A stretch of 64,000 nt of DNA from Trichosphaerium sp. ATCC 40318 (lineage: Eukaryota > Discosea > Flabellinia > Trichosidae): NCBI GenBank assembly GCA_038496445.1, contig JALMLS010000062.1, positions 674,870-738,869 on the forward strand, written 5' to 3'. Positions within the stretch are counted from its first letter, which is position 1. Each line of letters starts with the position of its first letter. The translations under genes were made by a program, and so were the position numbers. Below, in pieces: positions 27,948 to 40,244 of this stretch. The notes under the pieces were generated by a model that worked only from the letters and a program-made list of their open reading frames with translations, had not been told where the DNA came from and did no database searches.

Positions 27948-28934
27948 TCAACAAGAGGTCAACTGTACATCAGCGAAGTTGTTTTCGTTTCCTTTGGAAT
28001 ATCGTAATGGAGACGTCGCTTTTAATCTATTTGGTGGTTTTCTCACTGGCGACTCTACACCAGAGCGTTCTGGCCTCGTGGGGCTAGAGTACATTCGCAA
28101 TCTATTAAACTGTCCTGCGCAGCACTTTAGCAAAATCAATGAGTGATAGCGTACTTGAGACGGGCCTCTTTGGTGGCGCGCTAAGAGAAGCGCGCAATAT
28201 CGGACCAGCACGAGGCGCCACGCGTGTAGGACGCTTGTCAAAAAACGACCTGTCAAGTGGCAGACTCTTTTTTGTTACAGCGGGTAATCCAATTCTATTG
28301 TCGCTTCCGAATGCCATACGCGGGCTCATAGATTCTCTCGTAGCGGCAGACAGTTTAGTTTTGAGATTTTCGATCTCGTCTACTTGCTTCCCGATGCGCC
28401 TGTTTAACTCATCCAAGCGTTGTTGGAGTGCTGTCTTTTCTCTACCCGCTTGAGCTTTGGATTGCGATAATTGCAAAGCGTGCTGTACTGAATAAAGTGA
28501 ATGAGCAGCGGCAACAATAGATACGTACAATCATGGAATTGTCTAGTCTACAAAATATTGAGATTGTAAATCAAATACCATGTACATGCGTACCTTGTCG
28601 AATACAAGGTACAGTTCTTCGCTGGATAGGCCAAGCAAGGCAAAGACTTTGTCGCTACGCACAATCAGCGACAAGGTAAATTGTATGTAGAACCTTGATA
28701 GAGTCGCATCTACTGCAGTAATGCCAGTGTTGCTTAAAAGATTAGGCAGAATACAATGCGCGTAACGGAGTAGACGCACCTGTCTAGGATGGCTTCACAC
28801 ACAGGGCACGAACGTGAGGATGAGAAATGTTTACGTGCGCACGATTCACAAAAGAGATGGAAGCAGTGAGTCACGTAGGCCACATTGGACGTCTGTCTTG
28901 ATTTGATTGGTGCCCAGCACGAGTTGCAACTCAT
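27948..28934 (-). CDS. HEI10/CCNB1IP1-like RING protein
   Basis: Start ATG at 28934. The N-terminal RING-type finger begins CNSCWAPIKS and continues VTHCFHLFCESCARKHF and SCPVCEAIL. A short helical part follows (SSDKVFALLGLSSEELYLV), then a coiled coil (QSKAQAGREKTALQQRLDEL, NRRIGKQVDEIENLKTKL) and a basic, Ser/Pro/Arg-rich tail with repeated R-x-x-SP-type patches. This order, and the LxGLSxEE motif after the finger, fit HEI10/CCNB1IP1, a SUMO or ubiquitin ligase that marks meiotic crossover sites. If correct, it is evidence for meiosis in this organism. Other Zip3-type RING proteins are possible. Confidence 0.65.
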
Positions 28935-29424
28935 AAATGTGGACTTTGGTTTAGCAACTTTTGTAACTGAAATACACTTAAGTTTGTTTCACAACAGCAA
29001 CCAAACAAATGCTCAGAATCAAGAGCGCAGCAGGAACCTACTTGCTTTCCTTTGTCGAATAAACACATTCCTTGAGTCTAATTGTGCTGGTTTAACGACA
29101 CTTAACTTGACTTCTATTTCTATTGTGTGGATTGTGCCTGCTAATGTATTTGTCAAAACAGCGTATTTCGGTGAACTGCGCACATGTTAAAATAATTAAA
29201 CGATTAACAAGCCATCATAACATAAGTACGCTATTGAGCGGTACTCTCAGGTACAACCAACTTGCGTTACCGGTAATTGTACAGTCAGACTTAAGCGCTA
29301 GCACACTTTTTGTGTAGCACGTAAAAGCCATAACCAGAAAATTTTCACGTCGTTGGCCGCTCCTGCGCTACTTTACTAATGGCGGTACGCAACAGTCACT
29401 GCTAAACGCAAACGAATTAACATC
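28935..29424. other. Intergenic stretch between divergent genes
   Basis: About 490 bases separate the HEI10-like gene (minus) from the GPCR-PIPK gene (plus), so it should carry both promoters. Several short frames exist but none has a recognised domain. Confidence 0.4.
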
Positions 29425-32400
29425 ATGGTAGTTAAAATACCGTTTATCGGGTTCCCTGGCAGGGATAAGGTAATTCTAGGGTTATACTGTTCCATCTAAC
29501 TTTCGTTAAATTAGTATGCTTGGTTCTAGTGTCATAATACTCAGTTACCTCCTTATACGCGATTTGAGGTGCCGTTGAGGATTTATGTAGTGGCAGTTAT
29601 TCACATTAATACAGGAGACACCCAACCACTCTAGTATTCATACTGGCGATATGTGACTTTATTTTCAGCGCCAAATACCTAGTGCGCACATTTTCACTTT
29701 CGAGGTTGTTGCTAATTTCAACTTGGTCGTTTCCATTATACCTGGCTCAGAAGCGTTACAAAATAACGAGATTTGGTGTCTTTGTCAAGCCATCTTTGTA
29801 CGCAAACCATTCCACCTTCCAAAAACAATTTGCATTCTTACACTTATTGCAGTCACAACTTTTTGGTATGGCGTCTATCAGTTGGACAGCGGTTATAACA
29901 ACCAATCTCTTTTTCGAGACGAGGAAACCGTTCAGCTCTACACGTGGATTGCGGCCTTTCTATCACATGTGCGTATTCGGCTTTGAAATTACATGGTGCT
30001 GACTCTACAAAAAAAGTTATGTGTGGGTGGTCGCTATAGGCACCACGTTGGCTCTTATTATACCTCCGTTTTGTGCTTCTGATATTGATTGCACCAACAG
30101 AAAGTAAGTCTGAAACTCTTACAACCTCACGCCACACTGATAATGATAATAATAAACTATAAGGTTTGGTATAAGCGGAGACGGATCGTGCTGGACAAAA
30201 CCTGATAACAAATATGGGTATGTATTCCTTGTAATGCCAACCCCCTCCTTCTGCCTCTAACTCTTTTTTTGAAATCAAGGTGGCTATTTTATGGACCTTT
30301 GCTCATATATGTGTGCTGGTCTCTCTTTGTAGTTGTTTATTCCATCATTCGGGCTTCGCGCCTAGCGAAAGCGACATTATACAAGCGACGTGTCACTACA
30401 AGAATGATATTCTATGTTGTAGTGTTTATCCTTGTATGGTCAGGTACCAATATATTTTTTTTGTTTTTTGAATGCACGATATCCACGCATCCAACGCACT
30501 CAGTTCGCTTATTTTTGCGAAAGGACCAATGGCGTCGGCCGTTTATGCCCACGTTGTACAAGAATCAAAACAAAGTACTTCAGCGCCAACACAACAACCT
30601 GTGATAAAGACTGTGTTACAATATTGGGATGCAGTAGGTGTGGCCTTACAAGGCTTTGGAAATGCTTTAGTATGGGTCTCTACACCGGAGTTTTATGTAG
30701 TCTTGAAAAAGAAGGTCATAGCACCGTACTTGCCCTTCTTGCTCAATGCTCAAGGCAAGATTCCATTACTCCCAGGACAGGTACGTTTTACTTTGAGATG
30801 GCACCTTTTTTTTTGGACATTTTAAATCTAAGCCACATACAGGAATTCCTTGAGGACGAAAAGTCAGGTATGACTACCATGAACCAAGCCCTGCGCAGAA
30901 ACATGCTGACATGCATACTACTTGCAATGCGATCCTCAGTACGTTAACTGAAATGAGAGGTCTCAGTAGCTTAATATCCCCAGTTGAAAGATCTGGCTCC
31001 TGATGAAGCTGTTGGTGCCGATGATTTTACCATAACAAGCACACACCTAAAGCAAGAAAGGGTGCGTAATTTACCATTAAGGTATACAGCCTTATTGACT
31101 AAAACTGAATTTTAGGTTTTGCGTATCGTGCCTAGCCAAGGTGCTGGTGATCTGCAACAAGGACGGAAGACCATCCTACGGGACAATGGTGCTGACGAGA
31201 ATATGCACGTCCGGCCTTTGAGCCAACAATACGGTTCGGATTTGCTCGTGCGTTGATTAAGATTTTCTTCGAGCACCAAACCTCAGCGACTAATGAATAC
31301 CTCTAGACTGACCTGGCCAAAGACAACATGTACACTAGTGAATTTGTATTTTACGATTATGCGCCCGTTGTATATCAGCGATTGCGCTTACTCTCCGGCA
31401 TAACGCGAGAAGATTATTTCGTACGTTTCTATTTTCTAACAGCCTATTAACTTTCGGTTGATTATCAGGAATCCATGAATCCCTCTGTTTTCTTGGCAAA
31501 TGTTTTGAAAAATCAAAAATTTTCAGATGGGCGAAGCGGCTCATTCTTTTGTTTCTCACCTGACAACAAATTTATCATTAAAACAATACCACAAACTGAA
31601 AGCGCCATGCTTCAAGGAGCCTTACCGGCATACTACAACGTACGGATATTGCGATGTACAGCCCTAACTTACACATTTGTTCAAGCACCTAAAACGAAAC
31701 AGAAATTCGTTGATCACTAGGTTTTACGGCAACCACGCTATAAAGATGCCTCAAGGAGGCATATTACATATCATTGTAATGGCTAACGTGTTTAACTACC
31801 CATTTAAAATCCACAATACATTTGATCTCAAGGTTAGCAACACAAAACTCACATTTTTATTGACATAACAAAATCGTTTAGGGCTCTTGGATTGCACGTG
31901 GAGGACACTTGGATATAAAAAAGTTGGGCAAGGATAATGACTTGCGCAACAGCGGCGAAAATATTGATATTGGCGCCATTGAGAAAAAGCAAGTATTGGC
32001 TGTCATCACAAAGGACGTTGAGGTAAATCATGACACTTGCATAGCCATATAATTAACTACGTTTGTACAGCTTCTCAGGGACGCCGGCATTATGGATTAT
32101 AGTCTACTATTAGGCGTTCATCATAGAGGAGACCGTGCACAAAGTCGAAAGGGCAGCAATGCTTCAGTTACGTCAGATAAGATACCATTGATAGATGATG
32201 TCGTGCGACAGTATGCAAATACAAAACAAACAAAAAAAAGGATGTAACTTCAGTAGGGTTGACCCAGTTAGTTACGACCTAGATGACTGCGAAGACATGG
32301 AAAGCGGTAGTCCTGAATTTGGTATGATGTACTCTAGAGATAGATCAAAGATTTATGTGATGGGCATTATCGACATTCTACAAGGATGGGATAGGTACCT

Positions 32401-32618
32401 TATACAACTTTTTTTTTTCTTTTTGATAAGCTTACGTGATTTTTCAGACAAAAGAAGATGGAGAGGTGTTGTAAAGTGTGTTGTTTGTGCAAAGACAAGG
32501 TACCAACGTAATGATTGTTTCTATTCGACTGACGCATGCGGTAGCGTGGTGTGTCTTGTGTTGAGCCATACGAGTATTGTGATAGGTTTTTACGTGAGGT
32601 TGGAGGCTACTTTGCTTA
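29425..32618 (+). CDS. GPCR fused to phosphatidylinositol phosphate kinase (GPCR-PIPK)
   Basis: The N-terminal half is a seven-helix receptor of the cAMP-receptor-like type: SSVIILSYLLIRDL, TTLVFILAICDFIFSAKYL, QLFGMASISWTAVITTNLFF, YVWVVAIGTTLALIIPPFC, GPLLIYVCWSLFVVVYSII, IFYVVVFILVWSG and WDAVGVALQGFGNALVWV. The C-terminal half is a PIP kinase: FVFYDYAPVVYQRLRLLSGI, SGSFFCFSPDNKFIIKTIPQ, the FDLKGSWIARG nucleotide/lipid loop, MDYSLLLGVHHRGD and GIIDILQGWD, ending RGVSCVEPYEYCDRFL. The last exon ends at TAA (32616-32618). Such fusions are known from oomycetes and Dictyostelium RpkA, where they are thought to couple an outside signal to PIP2 synthesis. The start (ATG at 29425) is tentative because the first intron phase is unclear. 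Confidence 0.88.
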
Positions 32619-32907
32619 ATTTTTTTAAAACTCACTGTAATAAATGTGGATAGAAGTGATCCCTAGTATTGTTTACTCGTTTAAATGGTTAGTTGTCCAT
32701 AGGATATTATTGCAACACCAACAATGCATGCTACACGTGCTTTATTTTCAACAGGAAAAATACACAATTACTTCAACGCAGAATCTCTAGCCTTCAATGT
32801 GCTCTTATTTGCAATAATCAGCGTCATGAAACGTTTAAACAAGAATTGTAGAGACCAGCAAAATCAGTCGGGCCACAAACTTTTGCCATTTTTGTAAACT
32901 GTCACTT

Positions 32908-34037
32908 ATGGCGGAGTCAAACAAACCTGAAGAGCCAATAGACGGTGCTGAAGCCACCACCGGTGAGGAATCTAAAAATGCTTGGGAGAATGAGGTTTTA
33001 AATGTACAAGATAGCGGAAAATTAACACCCTATCTAGGTCGTTGTAACAAAAGAAAACTACGAGTCAATAGCCAAGCAATTGGCTGAAGCTTTCGTCAAA
33101 ACAGCTACAGCAGGCAGTGATGCCGGATGGGAGGTACGTTAACACCAGGTAACGCAAATTCGCCAATTAAATATCTGAATAGCCAGAACGTGTCAAATAC
33201 GGTTTGAAAATGACGAAAAAGAAAACTAGCCACTCAAGACTGCTACTACTGAGGTACGCCATGGATGACTGTATTGCCCTAGATTTTTAGGACTCTTGAG
33301 CCGAAATTTAACATGGTCATGTGCCGCTACATTCTCACAATCTACTCAAGGGCTACCGCAGTAATTGACAAACCAGCGTCAGAAGTGTTCGCTTTAGTGA
33401 GCACGCCAGACCATTTACAGTACGTAGACAGTCACTACATGGACTGTAAAGTACTTGAAAAGCTTGATGACACCCACAGTTTGACTTCATACAAATACAA
33501 GTACACTACAAATGCGTTCTACTTGCTTTTAATTGTTTTTCTTCAGATTTCCTTTCCCATGCAAGAACAGAGACTTTATTGTTATGGAAGTCAATTCAAA
33601 GGTAGCAGAAGGATCATATCTGTCATTTGTTCGGTACTTTTTTTTTTCACGTTGTCAAGTTGTTTTGATACCCACACACCCTGCTAAATAGATCCGTCAT
33701 CAATTCGGAGCTCATGCCAATCGACAAAAAGTTTGAAAGAGGCGATATTCAATGCTCAGGTTATAAAATAGATGCGTACGTTATATTTGGGTACCCGGCA
33801 ATCCATCGTTAATGACAGCTGTAGCGTTGAAGGAGATGACACCAAGTGTAATGTCACATTTCTGATCCAATGTGATCCAAGAGGTACATGGATCTAACCA
33901 ATACCACCAAATGTAACATAATTTGTTTAGGCTGGTTGCCAAAGGTTCTGGTAAATATAGACGCGCCAAAGGAGCTTCAGATACTGACACGCATCAAATT
34001 ATTGGTAGAAAAAGGAGAAAAGACCTTCAACAAATAA
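32908..34037 (+). CDS. START domain protein
   Basis: Starts at an ATG (32908) with an acidic N-terminus. Exons then give VFALVSTPDHLQYVDSHYM, FPFPCKNRDFIVMEVNSKVA, EGSYLSFVRSVINSELMPID, ERGDIQCSGYKIDA, NVTFLIQCDPRGWLPKVLVN and a C-terminal helix (LQILTRIKLLVEKGEKTF), stop at 34035-34037. The PFPxKNRDFxxME and DPxGWLPxxLVN blocks are the standard START signature. START domains bind lipids or sterols in a deep groove. It is a stand-alone protein of about 250 residues and comparable in design to the START part of the gene at 20902-26607. The ligand cannot be read from sequence. Confidence 0.85.
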
Positions 34038-34171
34038 GCGCTTAATGCCATTACCCACCACCCACTTCGATCTTTCCTAATATTGCAAATAAACCTATTT
34101 CGAATAATCAACCTAAAATTGAGTCGGTGAATCTACAAACACGTGTTTGACTTACCTTCTCCAATTAAGCC

Positions 34172-35995
34172 ATGAAACCAGAATTACACCGGCTGAGTCA
34201 GCATCACACAGCAACACCCGGCATGTTGCTAGTATGGGCCTTCGCATACTCAGGGCTCATACTGGTTCTCGGCAGCTTCTTTGTTGCCATGTACTGTAGA
34301 ATACGCAAGCAATTGTCTTCAAAGACCGTAATAGGCTTCTTTCATCCTTATTGGTGCGTAAAATGTAACTGACTTGTCAATTTACCATCAATCGCGTAGC
34401 AATGATGGTGGCGGTGGTGAACGCGTACTGTGGGAGATGATAGCAGCAATACAAGGTAACTACATTACTAACGTGACTGTAAAGCTCAGCTATAACTGTA
34501 GAATCGACGTACAACTCCAAGCTCGATATTTGCGTATACACTGGTGACGTTGGTGCATCAAAGGATGCGATCCTCGCTAAAGCACTTGTACGGCTCTCCA
34601 GCGCTTGTGCCACCTGTTAAATACATTTTAGTCTCGATTTTCGATACGTGTCGCTCCTGAAAATGTGACAATGGTGTACCTCAGAAGTCGTTGGCTAGTT
34701 CAAAAAGAAACGTACAGCCAGCGCATAAACTGGTTTTTCGACTGACACGTTTGTTTTTGACAGGTGGCCAGTCGCTACTATTATCGGACAGTCCATTGGC
34801 GGAGCACTGCTTGGATTGGAGGCTATTATACGTCGCCCTCCTCACATTTTCATTGACACGATGGGATATTCATTCACATTCCCCGTTGCGCGATTGTTCA
34901 GCCAGTCTGTCATACTCGCCTACGTCCACTACCCCACAATTAGCACAGACATGATTAAAAATGTTGACAGTGGAGCCAAGTCCATCAATAACACAGCGAG
35001 GCGCACGGGATTAGTCAAAAAGCTCAAGTTGTTGTATGTAAACTTTAGAAGCCGGATTTTATTGTGAACTAACCGTATTACACCAGGTACTACAGATTGT
35101 ATTGCGGCATATACAGCTTCATGGGACAGTTCCCTGTCGTAATTTGGGTAAACTCGTCGTGGACTTGCGAGCACATACGCCATCTCTGGGGTACAAATGG
35201 ACAAAAAGCAGTTATAGTGTTCCCTCCTGCCAACACTGGCGCCTTGTCTAGATTACCTCTCCAAAACAGGCAACGTTTAATCGTTTCTCTGGGTCAGTTC
35301 CGACCAGAAAAGAATCACTCACTACAAATCTCAATCATGGAGAAACTCTTGGCTACTCATGATAGATACAACAATGTCAAACTTGCAATGATAGGTGGCT
35401 TGCGCGTGAACAATAGTTCAGACGCTGTGTTGTTGGACAGCTTGCGGACAATGATCAAGGACAAAGGACTAGAAAACAACGTCGAGATTATGCTCAACGT
35501 CACAGACACACAAAAGATGGCGTGCATAGGCCAAGCCTCAGTGGCTATACACACTATGGTAGATGAACACTTTGGCATTAGTCCTGTCGAACTCATGGCA
35601 GGAGGTATGTGGTACCAGGTGTTGTTGTGGTTACAAATTTTTGTGCTTGCTCCATTGCCAACTGCATTACTAACGACTTGTATTTGTCAGGTGCTGTAGT
35701 CGTTGCACACAATTCAGGAGGACCAAAGAAGGATATTGTGCTTGATGGCGTTACAGGTTCGTCTCGTTTGTGGTAATTTCTCGTCGATTGCAGTATAATG
35801 ATCAAATGATTAGGTTATTTGTGCAAGACGGCTGACGAATACTGTCAAAAAGTATGTACATTGCTAGACGACCCAGAGATGCAAGCAAAGATGGCGAACA
35901 AGGCCAGAAGTAGAGCACATGCCAAGTTCTCCGATGTTAGTTTTAAAGCGCGGATCATGCAGGATCTGGAACAGTTGTTCAAAGTGTACACTTGA
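34172..35995 (+). CDS. ALG11: ALG11 α-1,2-mannosyltransferase
   Basis: The N-terminal membrane anchor is LLVWAFAYSGLILVLGSFFV. It is followed by IGFFHPYC and NDGGGGERVLWEMIAAIQ, which is the ALG11 signature. Further blocks are YCGIYSFMGQFPVVIWVNSS, LIVSLGQFRPEKNHSLQI and the GT4 motif EHFGISPVELMAGG (EX7E). The stop is at 35993-35995. ALG11 adds the fourth and fifth mannose to the dolichol-linked oligosaccharide on the cytosolic face of the endoplasmic reticulum. About eight exons; the length (about 440 residues) is normal. Confidence 0.95.
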
Positions 35996-36330
35996 TTGTC
36001 TGATAGATAAAATAAAAAAAACAAGAAAAGAAAAACAAACGTTGTAGCAAGGCCACTTGGTTTTATTATCATTTGTATTTTGAATCAAATCTAGTGAATA
36101 GCACAATGAGGTAGGGCTGACAAATATACAGGGCATTGTATAAAAATTAGTTGGAGTAGATAGAGGAGACCACAGGGGACGGACACTGGCGAGACCGAAG
36201 ATGAGCGCAGTTAATTTACATATCTTCGTTTCTGTTCGAGCGAGGGTCTCGCTCTTCGTTTCCTAATTGTCGGTCGTTGAAGCGCGAATCCAATGCGGCA
36301 TTGTATCTAAACAATATTTAGCGCTGGAGT

Positions 36331-36996
36331 TCAAATGTGCGGTCGACGGCTGATCGAAAGATAATCATGAGGTGGTGCAGGGTAATCGTACGTCAAGCGA
36401 TCTTCTGGATGGTACTTCTCATTGAGCAAGTAGTAATGTGGGGCGTATGCCTCTCCACCACCTGTCTTGTTCTCTTGATGATCTTGCACAAATCTTGGCT
36501 TGACGTGTCGTTGAACTCTAAACGAGAACGGTGCGTGTCAGAAAATCTGTTTCACTCGTATTTAGCTGTAGTCGCTTGACTGTACCTGAATGATCCCGGT
36601 ATGTCATCAGTTACATGGTGGAGCCAAGAATGCCTTGAAGAAAAACGTTAATAGCGCGAATAGTGCCAACTCTACTTTACCACTCGGCTGGGACTGTACT
36701 TGCGTCCATTGTGAAATTAGCGGATGCGTATTGTACCCAGCGCTCCCTTCCTACGTTTTTGTTGAGCTACAGCACTATTCACTTATTTTCATCGCGTAAT
36801 TACCTGATACAGCGTCTTTATCTTCGTAGTACCTTTTTCAAATGAGAACTACAACCAAACAGCAATAGACGCACCTGTTGCCGAAATTATCAATGCCTAC
36901 TTGTTTACCGACAGGAATTTGCGATGCATTGCGAAGTAAACGAAATACGCCTTCCCTTACCCCAAGTTGTCTAAAAGCTTTTATAAAACTAGCCAT
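36331..36996 (-). CDS. NDUFA12: Complex I accessory subunit NDUFA12 (B17.2)
   Basis: Start ATG at 36996 (MASFIKAFRQLGVREGVFRL). Exons then give VGKQVGIDNFGNRYYEDKD, GRERWVQYASANFTMDAST, VPAEWHSWLHHVTDD and, last, YAPHYYLLNEKYHPEDRLTY, with the stop at 36331. The blocks VGxDxxGNxYYE, RxRWVxY, VPxEWHxWLHxxTD are diagnostic of NDUFA12, which sits on the mitochondrial matrix arm of NADH:ubiquinone oxidoreductase. The C-terminal part is divergent and may include one more small exon. It shows that the organism keeps complex I. Confidence 0.9.
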
Positions 36997-37262
36997 GTTA
37001 CAACCAGTAATAGGTGTTTATGTTATTCGCTGTTGTAATCAAAAAAACAAAAAACAACAAAAGTCAAGCCATCAAAAAAAAAATTAAAAGCTGTCACTCG
37101 TTTAGCATCAACCAATCAGCTCAACCATACAAGTTTCATTGCGCGTGTAGTGGTTTGGCATATTTTACCACGTGCAGCTGTTTGTATTAACGTTTGCGCA
37201 TACCTGAGAGTGTTCAAGGACGTCAGCGCACTAAACTTACTTTCAAACACAAACAACAGAAA

Positions 37263-39024
37263 ATGCTTGGTTTTCGCGCTATACACCGGACACGAGTATG
37301 TACACGCAAGGAGTCGCGTCAGAACGCATTTATAGGGTATATAAACCCGAAACATTCCGTTCAACGCCAATTCTGCACCGAAACAGTCAAAGATGAGCTT
37401 TCTGAGTTAGCAGAGGAGCTAGATAGTGGTAAAACTACTGGAGGCGCAATAAGTAAAGAATACGGTCACGAGCCAACCAGCTACTACCACGGTACTATAA
37501 TGGAGATTAACAATCCGTATTTATGAACGACACATAGGACGTCGCGTCGATAAATGGCTGACAAGCGAGTTCAATGTACAAATTTCAGTCATAAAGAAAC
37601 TATTCAAAAAGCGAAAGGTACGCTTGCAGCTAGGCACAAAAACAAAATGTGGTGTACATTTTGACACGTGAAGGATTGTACTAACCAAGGGCTTTGTTCA
37701 GATCCGTGGTTCCACGTATGAAGACCCATCCAAATTCACCACAGTGACTGCATCATCAACCATTCGTGCAGGTCAAAGATTCTTCATCCCAACAGTATTG
37801 CTAGAGGCCTCCAAAAACAATGCCCCGAAATATGCGGACAAGGTCAAGGCACGATACACCTACCAAATGAAAACCTGTACCTAATCGTATACATGTGTAC
37901 AGCCACTATCGGGTGCTGAGAGACGTGCAGTGAAGAGCTGGATCATCTATGAGGACGACGATATAATCGTGTTGAACAAGCCGCCTGGTCTAGCCTCCAT
38001 GGTACGCTCTCACATGCGCAGTATATTACACAATCCTAACGTGGACTGTACAGCCAGGCAAGGGCCATCACGATAAAAACCTGCTGACGTACATGCCTGC
38101 ATTACAAGGGGACAATCCCACGCCGCCTGTGCCTGTACATCGACTAGACAAACAAACAAGTGGTACGTGAACTTACCAACCCCTCCTCATTTCTTACCAA
38201 AATACGCTCCAGGATGCATAGTGTTAGCAAGGCACATTGCCGCTGCCAGAAATATGACTGATGTAAGAAAAGCCAATGATATTTGAAAAATTGCTCACAT
38301 TGAAATCTGACTACTCGTTGCAGGCAATAAAAGAAGGCAAGATGAACAAGATGTACATGGCGATACTCGTAGGTACTCCAGTGCCAAGGCGAGGTATCAT
38401 TAAGGCGCCATTGCACATACTACCAATAGAGAATGGAGAGGAGCGCACGCAGATCTACTCGGTTCCCAGTATGTCACAATGTACACACTACTCTCACGTA
38501 GACTAATACCCAATCAACCAGAGGAAGACCCTGATGACTGGCGCAATACAAAACCAAAAAAAGCGATAACTTACTATGACTTGGTATCAACTGGTCACAA
38601 GCAGGTAGGCTACTTTACTGGGAGGCAGTATTTGCACATTTTGTTGACACTTTTGCAGTTTTCTTTGGCAATGTTGAGGCCAGAGACAGGAAGAAAGCAC
38701 CAGCTCCGCGTGCACTGTAGCGATTTTCTTGGATGCCCAATACTAGGCGACTACAAATATGGTATTGGTTTTCCGGAGGAGTTCAGTGACATTATGGAAA
38801 ATCCAGATAGGCTCTTCCTACACGCTCGCGAGCTCGAATTACCTCATCCTATCACAAACAAGCTGTTGACGGTCACTGCCAATCCACCAGCTCACTTTAC
38901 CTCGTTTGCGAAACACATGTCCATGACCGAAGACCTCAAGCAATTCACGCCCTTGGCACAGTTCATGGATAACACACGAGGCCTAGACATGCTCAAAACA
39001 TCGTCATACAGAGAGTTCAAGTAG
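37263..39024 (+). CDS. RluA-family pseudouridine synthase, probably mitochondrial
   Basis: The N-terminus is basic (MLGFRAIHRTRVCTRKESRQ), which fits a mitochondrial presequence. An S4-like RNA-binding part follows (GRRVDKWLTSEFNVQISVIK), then YEDDDIIVLNKPPGLASM, the catalytic motif VPVHRLDKQTSG with its Asp, MNKMYMAILVG and RPETGRKHQLRVH. The stop is at 39024. The family converts uridine to pseudouridine in rRNA, mRNA or tRNA. The S4 plus RluA order with a targeting peptide suggests the RPUSD3/RPUSD4 group. About ten exons. Confidence 0.9.
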
Positions 39025-39592
39025 ATGACATACAGCAAACACATTTTTTTCCTTTTTTTTTTTGTGCAAGGACGAACTGCACACGCATGTAAAAACAGTA
39101 GTTGTGTATGTACATAATTAAACACAACTCGTCTCATACGCTAGCACGTTTGTCTTGTTTTCATTTTGACAGCCACGCGAATCCACAAGACAAACACCAA
39201 GGCATATATGCTGGTAAAAAAACCAGTAATGCACGTGCTCTTTGAATGACGCTGTCCCAAATATCCACAGCACTGTCGAGAATTGGGCGTTTTTTTGCAC
39301 AGTCTGTAAAGGAACGGTTGTGATTTATTGTTATTATGGTTGTGGTGTTAATACTCGTTGTCGCTGTTGCGTGTTGTATTCAAGTTTTTTTTTTGTTTTT
39401 TTTTTGTTTTTTTTGTCCGTTGCCTTTTGTTGTTGTATACATACATACCAAATATCCCTGAACTGATCCAAATTTTCGGTGTCGTGTCGGTTGCTCAGAG
39501 GCTACGTTGGGTTTTTTTTTGTTTTTGTGTGGTTTCAAAAGAAGGCGATAGTGAGACGTGAGCCTACCTGTCATCTAATGAAACTCAGTTTG
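39025..39592. other. T-rich intergenic stretch
   Basis: Long runs of T (39039-39063, 39384-39412) and low-complexity TTTTTTGTTTTTT words fill much of this interval. A minus-strand frame near 39140-39270 reads like a short hydrophobic segment (ARALLVFLPAYMPWCLSC) and ends in a stop, but I could not connect it to a gene. Confidence 0.35.
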
Positions 39593-40033
39593 TTATACAC
39601 CCTCGTCTATCGAACTGTAAATAGGAGCTTTTTTGATGTCCTGAAAGACGGTTCGACTGCCACACACCGAAAAAATTCAAAAAACTTTTGCTGAGCGTAC
39701 CTAGCATTGAAAACAACCACATACCCACCAAAAGGCTGAGAGACACGGTGGTGAATTGATGCAAGTTGAAAATAGCGCTATAGAAGGTCAGGTGTCGATG
39801 ACAACGCAATGAACGTACACAGATACTGGTTTGACGGCTTGTGTAAATCTATACCTACTGGAAGCGAAAAACGATGTACCAGGTGCGCTTTGTTGTTGGG
39901 CACCAAGTGGAGCAGCTTTCTTGAAGCTCTGTCGTTGTTGTGGCGCTGCTTTAGTGAGTAGCTGCCTCTTCTTGTTGGCAGAACGCGCTTTGTTATCGCG
40001 ACCGCCTCTACAAACCCGCCCAAAGCGATTCAT
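39593..40033 (-). CDS. Small single-pass membrane protein, unknown
   Basis: Start ATG at 40033. Exon 1 encodes a basic, Gln/Ala-rich segment (MNRFGRVCRGGRDNKARSAN, then KKAAPLGAQQQSAPGTSFFA). Exon 2 encodes one hydrophobic helix (TTVSLSLLVGMWLFSML), and a last tiny exon ends DEGV plus stop. The total is about 90 residues. No family was recognised. It may be a subunit or assembly factor of a membrane complex. The fit of splice sites and frame is good but the gene is short. Confidence 0.45.
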
Positions 40034-40244
40034 GTGCGTTGTGGATGTGTATAATGCAGTTGGTTTGAGGAAAGTGCAATTGAGTCAATGAGGGTAAAGT
40101 CAAAACAAGAAAAAAAGGGATTGGGTATTTGTTCTATCTTTATAAAATATTTTACAACCTAACAACAATTGTAGGCTTGGGGAACCAAGGTTCCACCCTG
40201 AGTCGCCCACTAGCTCAGGATTTGTTTTTTTTTAATCTATTGGA

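Noticed and set aside
28139..28453. Plus-strand frame across the HEI10-like gene
   Set aside because: It is antisense to the basic tail and coiled coil; the minus strand carries the RING finger and matching splice sites.
39384..39412. T-rich tract as a possible regulatory element
   Set aside because: It is simple low-complexity DNA between genes with no further signal.
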